Shown here piece after piece: positions 7,537 through 16,112 of a stretch of 64,000 nucleotides of DNA. The stretch's first letter is position 1. Every line of letters begins with the position of its first letter. Location of the stretch: NCBI GenBank assembly GCA_007121455.1, contig SKKN01000007.1:1-64000 (forward strand), read 5' to 3'. The position numbers were made by a program, and so were the translations under genes. The notes under the pieces were generated by a model, which saw only the letters and a list, made by a program, of their open reading frames with translations, had not been told where the DNA came from and searched no databases. This DNA is from Gemmatimonadota bacterium (GTDB lineage: Bacteria; Gemmatimonadota; Gemmatimonadetes; Longimicrobiales; Gaopeijiaceae).

Positions 7537-8816
7537 GTGCCTGCAGAGCTGGATCCGTTGCCGGGCTCATCGTGCTCCTGGCGGGACTCCTCGTCGGCAC
7601 GCATGGGTTGGTCGCACAGGTTCCGGAGTCCGGCGGGGAGACGGTGGTGCACGGAGACTCCGACCTGGTGGAGCGCACGGAGGGACTCCTTCCGATCCTC
7701 TCCGAGCGGACCGGCCTCCCGGTTCCCGACACGCTTCGCGTGGAGTGGAGCGCGCAGGAGGATGTGGATGAATTCCTCGACGAGCGCCTCCGGCAGGATT
7801 GGCCCGGGACCTCCGCGGTGGACCGAGTGCGAAGTTTCCACCACCTCGGACTCCTTCCTCCGGGAACGGATCTCATTGCTACGCTCCGGGAGGTCCATCT
7901 CGAGCAGGCGACGGGGTTCTTCGACTTCGACCGTGGCTCGATCCACCTCGTGCGGGGCCTGCCGTCGGACATCGCCGAGAGCACGCTGGTACACGAACTC
8001 GTTCACGCGCTGCAGGACGCCGCCCATCCCCTGCCATCCCTGATCGGGCCCGAGGTGGAGGAGGATCGCCGGGCTGCCGCCCGCGCTGCGCTGGAAGCGC
8101 ACGCCACCCTCATCTCCGTGGACTATATGGCGGGCTTTTTGCCCGGTGAGGGGGAGCTCGACCTCACTGAGCTCGGCGAACTCGGTGCACTGATCCGGGC
8201 GGGTATCCAGGCGATGGGCGAGGAATCGCCGGCGCTGAGGGGGGCGCCCCGCTTCCTTCAAGAGGTGTTGCTCTTTCCGTACCTCGACGGGGTGGAGTAC
8301 ATGGAGGCGTTGTGGAGCGAGGTGGGCGAAGTCGTGGCTCCGGTCGCCGATCGGTTGCCGCCTGCCACCCGCGATGTCATCCATCCTCGTCCATTCCTTG
8401 CGAGTACCGCTCCCCGGGCGCTCCCAGGCGTTCCTGCGGTGCGCCCCGGAGGCGCTCGGGATCACTCCGGTGTTCTGGGTGCCCTGGGCACGCGTACCTT
8501 TCTGAACTTCCTCGGATGGCCCGGAGGAGACGACTTGATCGCCGGTTGGGTTGGGGATCGCTTCGTCCTGGACGGGGAGGACGATGTCGTCCGCTGGCTC
8601 GTGCTCTGGCGAAGTGAAGAGGAGGAGGAGACGTTTCGGCGTGCGGTGGAGGACCGGCAGGACTCGCTCCCGGGACCCGCCACGGTCCGAGGGGCTGTAC
8701 CCGTCGAGTCGGTTGAAGGGTTCGGGACGATCCTCTGCGTGGGCCCGCCCGGCGAGGAGGCGCCCAGCTGCGATCCGGGCGAACACTTCGCACTCGACGG
8801 GGAGCCAGGCCGATGA
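7533..8816 (+). CDS. Secreted putative zinc metallopeptidase (HExxH)
   Basis: The 427-residue protein has a signal peptide (hydrophobic residues about 9-29, ending near AQV) and a HELVH zinc motif (H154, E155, H158) within ESTLVHELVHALQD. Downstream, the EAHATLISVDYMAG segment may supply the third ligand, as in gluzincin-like peptidases. The rest is not assigned. A late paired Cys (LCVGPPGEEAPSCDPG) may form a disulfide. It starts inside the folK stop (ATGA) and its own stop overlaps a possible early aroB start. Substrate unknown; periplasmic or secreted location is inferred. Confidence 0.75.
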   Translation: MSACRAGSVAGLIVLLAGLLVGTHGLVAQVPESGGETVVHGDSDLVERTEGLLPILSERTGLPVPDTLRVEWSAQEDVDEFLDERLRQDWPGTSAVDRVRSFHHLGLLPPGTDLIATLREVHLEQATGFFDFDRGSIHLVRGLPSDIAESTLVHELVHALQDAAHPLPSLIGPEVEEDRRAAARAALEAHATLISVDYMAGFLPGEGELDLTELGELGALIRAGIQAMGEESPALRGAPRFLQEVLLFPYLDGVEYMEALWSEVGEVVAPVADRLPPATRDVIHPRPFLASTAPRALPGVPAVRPGGARDHSGVLGALGTRTFLNFLGWPGGDDLIAGWVGDRFVLDGEDDVVRWLVLWRSEEEEETFRRAVEDRQDSLPGPATVRGAVPVESVEGFGTILCVGPPGEEAPSCDPGEHFALDGEPGR

Positions 8817-8893
8817 GCGGGGGTGATAGTAGAGAGGGCGGCGGGAGGGTGGCGGACGGCGGGCCGAGGAGCGGGAGCGATGAGGAGGGGCGA

Positions 8894-9994
8894 ATGAGGA
8901 TCACGGTCCGCTTCGGCTCCGACGCGCCGTCGGCATATGATGTGCTCGTGGGGGCGGGAATCGTGGAGGAGCTGCCGACCCTTCTGTCCGGTCTGCTCGA
9001 GGTCGACCGCATCGCGGTCATCTCGGACTCGACGGTCGGTCCACTCCACGGCGAGCGAGTCGCCGCCGGACTTCGGGCGGCCAGGCTCCGCACAGACCTC
9101 TTCACCTTCCCCGCGGGCGAGGAGCAGAAGACTCGCGAATGGTGGAGCCGGCTCACGGACGCCCTTCTTGCGGAAGGATTCGGGAGGGACGGTGCCGTGG
9201 TGGCGGTGGGTGGAGGGGTGGTGGGCGACATGGCGGGTTTCGTCGCTGCTACGTACATGCGAGGGATCCCCGTCGTGCAGGTCCCGACCAGCCTCGTGGC
9301 GATGATCGATTCCGCCGTCGGGGGAAAGACAGGGGTGGATCACCCGCAGGGCAAGAACCTCATCGGCGCATTCCACCCTCCACGCCTCGTCCTGATCGAC
9401 CCGGTGCTTATCGGGACGCTTCCCCGGCCCGAGCGGTCCCAGGGGCTCGCCGAGGCCCTGAAGCATGGTGCGATCCGGGACCGGGAGTACCTTTTCGCGC
9501 TCGACTCGGAGGCCGATGCGCTCCTCTCCGGGGAGGTGGTGGCGATCGAGCGCGCGGTGCGTCGCTCCGTCCGGATCAAGGCCGACGTCGTCAGCCGAGA
9601 CGAGCGCGAGTCGGGCCTTCGCCAGATTCTCAATTTCGGCCACACCCTCGGACATGCCCTCGAAGCCGCCACGGACTATCGACTCCCCCACGGATCGGCC
9701 GTCGCGGTGGGAATGGTCCTGGAAGCGCGCCTCGGAGAGCGTTTGGGGATCACCGAGGCAGGTGCCGCGGAACTCATCTCGACGAGCCTGCAACGGTTGG
9801 AGCTTCCCACGGAAATGCCCGTGCGCGTACCTCCCGAGCGGGTCACCCACTTCTTGGGGGCGGACAAGAAGGTGCGGGGCGGCCGCCCCGGATTCGTGCT
9901 TCTCGGTCGATTGGGGGAGGTGCACCCCGGCGAAGGGTGGGTGCACCGGGTTGCCGAGAAGGACGTGGCACTCCTTCTTTCCGAAGCGTTGTAG
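8894..9994 (+). CDS. aroB: 3-dehydroquinate synthase
   Basis: The 366-residue protein is AroB, which converts DAHP to dehydroquinate in the shikimate pathway using NAD and Zn. Visible motifs are GGGVVGDMAGFVAATYMRG, PTSLVAMIDSAVGGKTGVD, KNLIGAFHPP and the metal-ligand regions NFGHTLGHALE and PHGSAVAVGM. The ATG at 8894 has a strong AGGAGGGG site; an in-frame ATG at 8813 overlaps the preceding stop as ATGA but would add 27 low-complexity residues. It is last in the cupin-folK-peptidase-aroB run. Confidence 0.96.
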   Translation: MRITVRFGSDAPSAYDVLVGAGIVEELPTLLSGLLEVDRIAVISDSTVGPLHGERVAAGLRAARLRTDLFTFPAGEEQKTREWWSRLTDALLAEGFGRDGAVVAVGGGVVGDMAGFVAATYMRGIPVVQVPTSLVAMIDSAVGGKTGVDHPQGKNLIGAFHPPRLVLIDPVLIGTLPRPERSQGLAEALKHGAIRDREYLFALDSEADALLSGEVVAIERAVRRSVRIKADVVSRDERESGLRQILNFGHTLGHALEAATDYRLPHGSAVAVGMVLEARLGERLGITEAGAAELISTSLQRLELPTEMPVRVPPERVTHFLGADKKVRGGRPGFVLLGRLGEVHPGEGWVHRVAEKDVALLLSEAL

Positions 9995-10052
9995 GGCGGG
10001 GGGCCGGCTTCCGCGAGCGGAGATCCCTCCCGGCAGATCAGAGGTTTTTCGA

Positions 10053-10081
10053 TTGACGATCCTCGCTGCACCGGATATTCT
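10053..10081 (+). promoter_or_regulatory. Sigma-70-type promoter for the acyl-CoA ligase
   Basis: TTGACG (10053-10058) and TATTCT (10076-10081) are separated by exactly 17 bases in the 168-base gap after aroB. This matches the housekeeping consensus and would start transcription near 10088, about 75 bases before the ligase ATG. No alternative gene fits the gap. Confidence 0.6.
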
Positions 10082-10162
10082 CCGGGTCTCCCGCGTCCCG
10101 GGGCCGTGCCCGTGAGGGAGCCCGTCACCGGTAGTTCGACCTACCCCCCTGATGGAGGTGCC

Positions 10163-11764
10163 ATGGCGCTCGTCGAGCGCTCCCGCGAATTCACCGTCGC
10201 ACACGTTCTCGCGAGTCGAGCAACAGCCGACCCGGAACGCCCCTACCTCTTCCATGAGGACGCCACCGCCACGTTCGGTGAGATCGAAGGGCAGGCCGAA
10301 GCCCTCGCGGCTGGGCTCGGGAGCCTTGGAATCGAGGAGGGGGACCGAATCGCGATCCTCCTGCCCCCGTGCCCGGAATTCGTGGTCGGTGTCTTCGCGG
10401 CCGCGAAGCTGGGTGCGGTCATCGTGCCGCTCGATCCCAGCCTTTCAGAGACCGAGCTCCATTACATGTTGCGCCACTCGGAGGCTTCCGCGGCGCTGAC
10501 GATCGAAAGCTTCCGGGGCGTAGATTTTCTTCAGCTCTTCGAAGGTCTGTTCCCGCTCCTGCCGGACCTTCAGTACCTGGTGACGGTGGGGATCGAGGAC
10601 CTCTGGTACGACGACCGGATCTTCCCGTTCGGGGATCTGATCTCTGCGGGCACCGGCCGGGACTTCGAAGGTCCCCGGATCGATCCCGAAAAAGACCTCT
10701 TCGCGATCGCCTACACCTCGGGCACCACGGGCAAGCCCAAGGGCGTCGAACTGACGCACCGCAACCTCGTCTATGCGGGGAGTGCCACGGCCAAAGCCGT
10801 GGGGCTCGTTCCGGATGATCGGATCATCGGTGTCACGGCGCTCTTCCACGTCTTCGGGCTGGGTCCCGGAATCCTCGGTACAGCGCTCGCCGGGGCTTCG
10901 CTGGTCCTCCAGAGCGAATTCGACGGCGCAGATGCGTTGGATCTCGTCGAGCGGCACCGGGTGACCGTCCACTACGGTGTCCCGACAGTGTTCGCCACGG
11001 AGCTCCGCGAGCAGCGGGTCCGGTCGCGGGATCTGTCCTCCATCCGGAAGGGAGTGGTTGCGGGGGCTCCGGTGGGGGAGGGGCTTCTGAGCCGGATCCG
11101 GGACGAATTGTGCCCGGACATTCGAGTGGCTTACTCCCTTACGGAGACAGGTTCGACGGTGAGTATCACGGGGCCGGACGACGGCGCGGGAACGCGGGTC
11201 GCCACGGTCGGCAGACCCCTCCCCGAGACGGAGGTCCGGGTCCTCGAAAAAGACGGAACCCAGCTTCCGCTCGAAAGTCTGGGGGAGATCGCGATCCGCG
11301 GCCCCGGCGTCATGAGGGGATACTACCGCCAGCCGCGGGAGACGGCGGGCTCCTTCGATCCGGATGGATTCTTCCTCACCGGGGATCTCGGGATGGTGGA
11401 CGACGAGGGGTACGTCCATTTGGTCGGGCGCCGGAAGGAGGTTATCATTCGTGCTGGCTACAATGTGTATCCCCGGGAGGTGGAGGACCGACTCCACGCT
11501 CACCCGGCAGTCCGGGAGGCGGTGGTGGTGGGGATTCCCGACGAACTACTCGGGGAGATCATCTGTGCCGCGGTCGTCCATATCGAGGGTGCTATCGTAA
11601 CGGAAGAAGAAGTGCGGGACTGGTGCGGAACGACCCTCGCCGACCACAAAGTCCCCGATCGCGTCCGTTTCTTCGAGGAACTGCCCCTCACGGGCACTGG
11701 AAAGGTGCGCCGTGTCGAGCTCGCCCGCATGCTGCGGTCCGAGCTGGAAGGTGGTCGATCCTGA
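10163..11764 (+). CDS. Acyl-CoA synthetase (AMP-forming, long-chain type)
   Basis: The 533-residue member of the adenylate-forming family activates carboxylic acids, most likely fatty acids, to acyl-CoA through an acyl-AMP. Diagnostic motifs are [16 protein letters not shown] (ATP P-loop), the YSLTETGST region, TGDLG and the C-terminal hinge GRRKEVIIRAGYNVYPREVE, plus the catalytic Lys in LTGTGKVRR. The ATG at 10163 follows GGAGGTG. It has its own promoter. The downstream EtfBA genes could take electrons from acyl-CoA oxidation, but no dehydrogenase is in the window. Substrate chain length cannot be told. Confidence 0.9.
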   Translation: MALVERSREFTVAHVLASRATADPERPYLFHEDATATFGEIEGQAEALAAGLGSLGIEEGDRIAILLPPCPEFVVGVFAAAKLGAVIVPLDPSLSETELHYMLRHSEASAALTIESFRGVDFLQLFEGLFPLLPDLQYLVTVGIEDLWYDDRIFPFGDLISAGTGRDFEGPRIDPEKDLFAIAYTSGTTGKPKGVELTHRNLVYAGSATAKAVGLVPDDRIIGVTALFHVFGLGPGILGTALAGASLVLQSEFDGADALDLVERHRVTVHYGVPTVFATELREQRVRSRDLSSIRKGVVAGAPVGEGLLSRIRDELCPDIRVAYSLTETGSTVSITGPDDGAGTRVATVGRPLPETEVRVLEKDGTQLPLESLGEIAIRGPGVMRGYYRQPRETAGSFDPDGFFLTGDLGMVDDEGYVHLVGRRKEVIIRAGYNVYPREVEDRLHAHPAVREAVVVGIPDELLGEIICAAVVHIEGAIVTEEEVRDWCGTTLADHKVPDRVRFFEELPLTGTGKVRRVELARMLRSELEGGRS

Positions 11765-11840
11765 GAAGACACCGAGGCTTCCCCGACCCGTCCCACGTCC
11801 GTCCGGATCTTCCGGCTCGGAGTGGCGCAGGTGGGGAGGT

Positions 11841-11870
11841 CTCGCAGTGAGAAGATTCATCATCTGCGAG
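11841..11870 (+). promoter_or_regulatory. Inverted repeat in the NYN gene leader
   Basis: CTCGCAG (11841-11847) and CTGCGAG (11864-11870) are perfect 7-base inverted arms around a 16-base A/T-richer loop, ending 14 bases before the ATG of the NYN-LOTUS gene. It lacks a T-run, so it is not a normal terminator. It may fold in the mRNA leader or bind a protein as DNA. Confidence 0.4.
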
Positions 11871-11884
11871 AGAGTTGAAAAGAT

Positions 11885-13822
11885 ATGAGTGCCCCTTACA
11901 TCCGAGCCCCTCATCAGGAGGGCTCGTCGATCGACCCCGCATCCAGAGCCGCCCCAAACGCCGCCCTGCTCGTCGACTTCGACAATGTCACGATGGGGAT
12001 GAGAAGCGACCTTTCGAAGGAGCTGAAGAACCTCCTCGGTTCGGACATCATTCGAGGCAAGGTCACCGTGCAGCGGGCCTACGCGGATTGGCGCCGGTAT
12101 CCGCAGTACATCGTTCCGCTTTCGGAAGCGTCGATCGACCTCATCTTTGCGCCCGCATACGGGAGCAGTAAGAAAAACGCCACGGACATCCGAATGGCGA
12201 TCGACGGCATGGAGCTGGTCTTCACCCGGCCGGAAATCGGGACGTACATCCTGCTCACGGGAGATTCCGACTTCTCCTCGCTCGTGCTGAAGCTCAAGGA
12301 GTACGGGAAGTACGTGATCGGGGTCGGCATCCAGGAGTCGAGCTCCGACATCCTCGTCCAGAACTGCGACGAGTACTACTCCTACACCTCCCTGACGGGC
12401 CTCCGAAAGACGACGGAGGCGACGGGGGCGCCCATCGATCCCTGGGTTCTGGTGGAAAAGGCGGTGGAGCGGATGGTCGCGCGAAAGGACGTGATGCGGT
12501 CCGACCGTCTGAAGCAGGTCATGCTCGAGCTCGACTCGGGCTTCGACGAGGGTACGTTCGGGTTCAGCAAATTCAGCCGCTTTCTCTCGGAGGCGGCTTC
12601 TCGAGGCTTGCTCCGGCTCCGGAAGCTCGAAAACGGGCAGTACGAGATCTCCCCGTCGAAGGACGGCAAGAGCGCGGCGCCGCAGAGCTCTGCACCGAAG
12701 ACCTCTGGAGGGAGAGGGGCCGACGCCAAGCGCGGAGAGCCTCGCAGTCGTCCCTCCGAGTCGCGGACCCCATCCGCCCCGCAGGAGAAAGGGGGACGAT
12801 CCTCAGAGAAGAAGGATGTGGCGCCGGCGTACGATCTGCTTTGCCGCGCCGTCCGGGACCTCGCGGACGAGCATGGGGCCGGGGTCAGGGATTCCGACGT
12901 GAAGCGGCGCATGCTCGCGTTCGAGTCTTCCTTCGACGAGACCGAGTTCGGCTTCTCCAAGTTCAGTCGCTTCCTCCGGCAGGCTCACGACGACGAGGTG
13001 ATCGACCTGAAGAAGGGTGACGACGGCCACTACCAGGTCGCGGTTCGCGATGGCACCGCTGCCGAAGAGAAGCCCGCTGCAACCTCGTCTCCGGCCGCGA
13101 CCCGCACATCGCCGGCCGAGGAGAAAGCCGACAAGGGAGCGAAGGAGCCGAAGGGTCGGACTTCTGAGCCAGAGGGCTCGACTTCACCGGTGGCCGCAGC
13201 CGCGGGTGAAGCACCTCGACTGCGGCCGCGGACGAGCTCCCGTAGGTCCGGAAAGGGCGCTTCGGATCAGCCGCCGCCGCTCCTCGAGGGTCAGGTGGTG
13301 AGCCGCAGCCGGAAGGCCGCAGCTCCCTCCGGGACCACCGAGGCGACTCCCCCCGAAGGGAAACCGGCCGCGTCGGCCCCGGAAGCCTTCGATCCGCAGG
13401 CGCTCAAGCTCCCGACCGACGCTGATTCGGTCGCTCAGTATCTGAGCAACTCCTATAAGGGGGTGGGGAAGAAGACCGCAGAGTCGCTCGCGGAAGAGTT
13501 CGGCGTCGAGCTCTTCCAGGTGCTGCACGAGACACCGCAGCGGATCGACGATGTCATACCGGCACGACGGGCCGACAAGGTGCGAGAGGGGTGGGAAGCC
13601 GACTATGAGCGCCGGAAGGCCCGCCTCGATAGGGAAGGAGCCGGAAGCGAAGGTTTGGACGAGGAGAACGGGCCTGGCGGAGCTTCGGGCCGTGTCGCCG
13701 CTCGAGCACAGGCCGACCCCAGCGCATCGGATGAAGCGGACTCCGCTACGGCGAAGTCGAGCGGAGAGCCCTCGGCCAGCCGGCGTCGCACGAGGCCCGG
13801 GCGGCGGTCTGGCCGGAGCTGA
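11885..13822 (+). CDS. NYN-domain nuclease-like protein with two OST-HTH/LOTUS domains and an HhH tail
   Basis: The 645-residue protein starts with a NYN (LabA/limkain-type PIN-like) domain: LLVDFDNVTMG (D31, D33, N34), TDIRMAID (D101, D107) and LLTGDSDFSSLV (D127, D129). The acidic residues expected of a metal-dependent RNase fold are present. Two similar LOTUS repeats follow at about 190-255 and 320-390, each with FGFSKFSRFL. Then come a low-complexity Ala/Ser/Pro/Lys linker, a helix-hairpin-helix segment (YKGVGKKTAESLAEEFGVE, about 523-541) and a charged tail. NYN plus LOTUS implies RNA binding or cleavage; targets are unknown. A strong terminator follows. Confidence 0.85.
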   Translation: MSAPYIRAPHQEGSSIDPASRAAPNAALLVDFDNVTMGMRSDLSKELKNLLGSDIIRGKVTVQRAYADWRRYPQYIVPLSEASIDLIFAPAYGSSKKNATDIRMAIDGMELVFTRPEIGTYILLTGDSDFSSLVLKLKEYGKYVIGVGIQESSSDILVQNCDEYYSYTSLTGLRKTTEATGAPIDPWVLVEKAVERMVARKDVMRSDRLKQVMLELDSGFDEGTFGFSKFSRFLSEAASRGLLRLRKLENGQYEISPSKDGKSAAPQSSAPKTSGGRGADAKRGEPRSRPSESRTPSAPQEKGGRSSEKKDVAPAYDLLCRAVRDLADEHGAGVRDSDVKRRMLAFESSFDETEFGFSKFSRFLRQAHDDEVIDLKKGDDGHYQVAVRDGTAAEEKPAATSSPAATRTSPAEEKADKGAKEPKGRTSEPEGSTSPVAAAAGEAPRLRPRTSSRRSGKGASDQPPPLLEGQVVSRSRKAAAPSGTTEATPPEGKPAASAPEAFDPQALKLPTDADSVAQYLSNSYKGVGKKTAESLAEEFGVELFQVLHETPQRIDDVIPARRADKVREGWEADYERRKARLDREGAGSEGLDEENGPGGASGRVAARAQADPSASDEADSATAKSSGEPSASRRRTRPGRRSGRS

Positions 13823-13870
13823 GCCGCACTCCAACTCTTCCGAACGACCCGTGCCGAGGCGCAACCCTGA

Positions 13871-13907
13871 GAACGCCACGCTCACAGCGTGGCGTTCTCT
13901 TTTTTCC
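13871..13907 (+). terminator. Strong intrinsic terminator after the NYN gene
   Basis: A perfect 12-bp stem (GAACGCCACGCT, 13871-13882, with AGCGTGGCGTTC, 13886-13897) has a 3-base loop and is followed by TCTTTTTT. This is the clearest terminator in the window. It lies just before the methyladenine glycosylase coding region and so separates the two transcripts. Confidence 0.9.
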
Positions 13908-13919
13908 GTCCGTCCCCAC

Positions 13920-14495
13920 CTGGACCGAGAGGATCTCTCCGCGCCGGCGAAGGAGGTGGCTCGAATCCTACTCGGCTGCCAGATTGTCTCGACGATCGGC
14001 GGGGTTCGCACGTCCGGGCTCATCGTGGAGACGGAAGCGTATCTCGGCCCTCACGATCCAGCGTCCCACGCATCAGAGCGGATTGGGCGCACGAAGAGGA
14101 ACCGCAGCATGTTTGCGGCGGCGGGCACGGCCTATGTCTACTTCACCTATGGAATGCACTGGTGCCTCAACGTTTCGACGGGGGTCGAGGGGGTTCCCTC
14201 GGCGATCCTGATTCGGGCTCTCGATCCGGTGGAGGGCGTCGAAACGATGCAGGAGAGGCGAGGTGGGCGGCCGGAGATTGCCTCCGGGCCGGCACGGCTG
14301 TGCGAGTCCCTCGGAGTGGAAGGAGGCATCGACGGTCACGACCTCTTCCGGCCTCCGCTGTTCCTCGAACCGGGTTTCGTGGTCCCAGATGAGCGGATCG
14401 GAGTGTCTGGCAGGATCGGGATCAGGAAGGCCGCAGACTGGCCGCTCCGGTTTTATCTGCGTGGACATCCGGCCGTGGCTCGGCCAAGAGACTGA
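13920..14495 (+). CDS. 3-methyladenine DNA glycosylase (AAG/MPG family)
   Basis: The 191-residue product matches the MPG/AAG base-excision family: VETEAYLGPHDPASHA with the active-site Glu, then RNRSMFAAAGTAYVYFTYGMHWCLNV and the substrate loop GPARLCESLGV. The start is unresolved. The family fold begins near RPHLDRE, but there is no in-frame ATG, GTG or TTG between the upstream terminator and that point. I give CTG at 13920; GTG at 13956 would truncate the domain, and GTG at 13851 would have to read through the terminator hairpin. No ribosome-binding site is clear. Confidence 0.85.
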   Translation: MDREDLSAPAKEVARILLGCQIVSTIGGVRTSGLIVETEAYLGPHDPASHASERIGRTKRNRSMFAAAGTAYVYFTYGMHWCLNVSTGVEGVPSAILIRALDPVEGVETMQERRGGRPEIASGPARLCESLGVEGGIDGHDLFRPPLFLEPGFVVPDERIGVSGRIGIRKAADWPLRFYLRGHPAVARPRD

Positions 14496-14558
14496 GCGAT
14501 GCCCGGCACAAGCACAGGCACAACACCGCGGGCCCACGTGAGGGGGAGAGCGTGAGGG

Positions 14559-15971
14559 ATGAGTGATCCGACATGGGTGTCCGTGCTCCCGCCGGTGCTT
14601 GCGATCGTGCTCGCGATCTGGACGCGACAGGTCTACCTGTCCCTCGCCGCAGGGATCTGGCTCGGTTGGATGATCCTCGAGGGATGGGCTCCCTTCTCCG
14701 GCCTGGGCACGGCCATATCCGAGACCGTAGCAGTCCTTGGAGACACCTCGAGCGCCAAGGTGATTCTCTTCACTCTCGTGATCGGTGCCCTGATCAGCAC
14801 GATGGAGAGCTCCGGCGGGGTGCGGGGATTCGTCCGGTATCTCGAAAAGAAGGACTGGGTGACAAGCCCTCGTGGTGCTCAGGCGCTGGCCTGGATCATC
14901 GGGGTGATCATCTTCGTGGAATCCAACATCACGGTCCTCGTCGCAGGGGCCGTCTCGCGACCGCTTTTCGATCGGTTCCGGATCTCTCGAGAGAAGCTGG
15001 CATACCTGATCGATTCGACCTCCGCTGCCATTTGCATCCTCATTCCCCTCAATGCGTGGGGCGCGTACAATCTCGCGATCCTTACAGAACTGGGCGTCGA
15101 GCAGCCGCTCACCGTGTTCATCCAGTCGATCCCCCTGAACTTCTATGCCATCGCGGCGATCCTCCTGGCGGGAGCGACCGTGATCTGGCGGATCGACCTC
15201 GGACCGATGCGGAAGGCGGAGGAGCGAAGCCGGAACGGCTCGCTCCACTGGCCGGAGGCTCAACCGATGATCGATGAGGAGATCCTCTCACCCACCCCGA
15301 ACGATCGAATCCCCCCGAGGGCGCGCAACATGGTGCTGCCGATCCTGGCGATGGTCCTCATGATGCCGATCGGGCTCTACATCACGGGGGAGGGGGACCT
15401 GCGGGCGGGCTCGGGTGCCACGAGCGTCCTCTGGGCGGTTCTTGCTGCACTCGCTCTGGCATGGCTCCTGCTCCTGGCCCAGCGAGGGGCGAGTGTGGAT
15501 GACTTGACTCGCACTGGCCTGAAGGGAGCTGGAGGGCTGGTGCCTCTGGCGTTCATCCTTCTCCTCGCCCTCGCTCTCGGAGCCGTCGCCCGGGAGCTCG
15601 GCACGGGGATTTACGTGGCGCAGATCACGGCCGGCGTTCTGGCCCCCTGGATCTTCCTGCCGCTCGTCTTTCTGGTTTCGGCGGGGATCGCATTCGCCAC
15701 CGGTACCAGTTGGGGAACGTTCGCCATCATGATTCCGATCGTCGTTCCGGCAGCCGACACGATGGGGCTCGCGATCGCCCCATTTCTCGCCGCCGCGCTG
15801 TCGGGTGGGATCTTCGGCGACCACTCCTCTCCGATCAGCGACACGACGATCATCTCTTCGATGGCGGCGGCCACGGACCACATCGACCACGTGCGGACAC
15901 AGCTTCCGTACGCGTTGATCGCGGGTGGAACGGCAGTGGTGGGGTTTGCGCTGGTGGGGCTCGGGCTGTAG
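14559..15971 (+). CDS. nhaC: Na+/H+ antiporter, NhaC family
   Basis: The 470-residue polytopic inner-membrane protein has about 10-12 hydrophobic segments. The NhaC-type signature is near the C-terminus: FATGTSWGTFAIMIPI followed by GGIFGDHSSPISDTTIISS and ATDHIDHVRTQLPYA. FVESNITVLVAG is an earlier conserved membrane motif. It should exchange Na+ for protons; some NhaC relatives instead exchange organic ions such as malate and lactate, so the substrate is inferred. GGGGGAGAG precedes the ATG. Confidence 0.85.
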   Translation: MSDPTWVSVLPPVLAIVLAIWTRQVYLSLAAGIWLGWMILEGWAPFSGLGTAISETVAVLGDTSSAKVILFTLVIGALISTMESSGGVRGFVRYLEKKDWVTSPRGAQALAWIIGVIIFVESNITVLVAGAVSRPLFDRFRISREKLAYLIDSTSAAICILIPLNAWGAYNLAILTELGVEQPLTVFIQSIPLNFYAIAAILLAGATVIWRIDLGPMRKAEERSRNGSLHWPEAQPMIDEEILSPTPNDRIPPRARNMVLPILAMVLMMPIGLYITGEGDLRAGSGATSVLWAVLAALALAWLLLLAQRGASVDDLTRTGLKGAGGLVPLAFILLLALALGAVARELGTGIYVAQITAGVLAPWIFLPLVFLVSAGIAFATGTSWGTFAIMIPIVVPAADTMGLAIAPFLAAALSGGIFGDHSSPISDTTIISSMAAATDHIDHVRTQLPYALIAGGTAVVGFALVGLGL

Positions 15972-16112
15972 CGGCCGACGGCTCGAGTCAGGTTTTCGCA
16001 GGGTCCGGATCGAACCTCCGGATGAGGGGTAGCCGCGCCGGGTCCAATTCGCCTGGGCCCTGATCGGCAATGGTGGAATCACGGGAATCGTACGAGCAGG
16101 GAGGAATGGAAG

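Noticed and set aside
16001-16025. Minus-strand segment resembling a tRNA T-arm (GGTTCGATCC)
   Set aside because: The T-stem positions do not pair, and no acceptor or anticodon arm is found around it.
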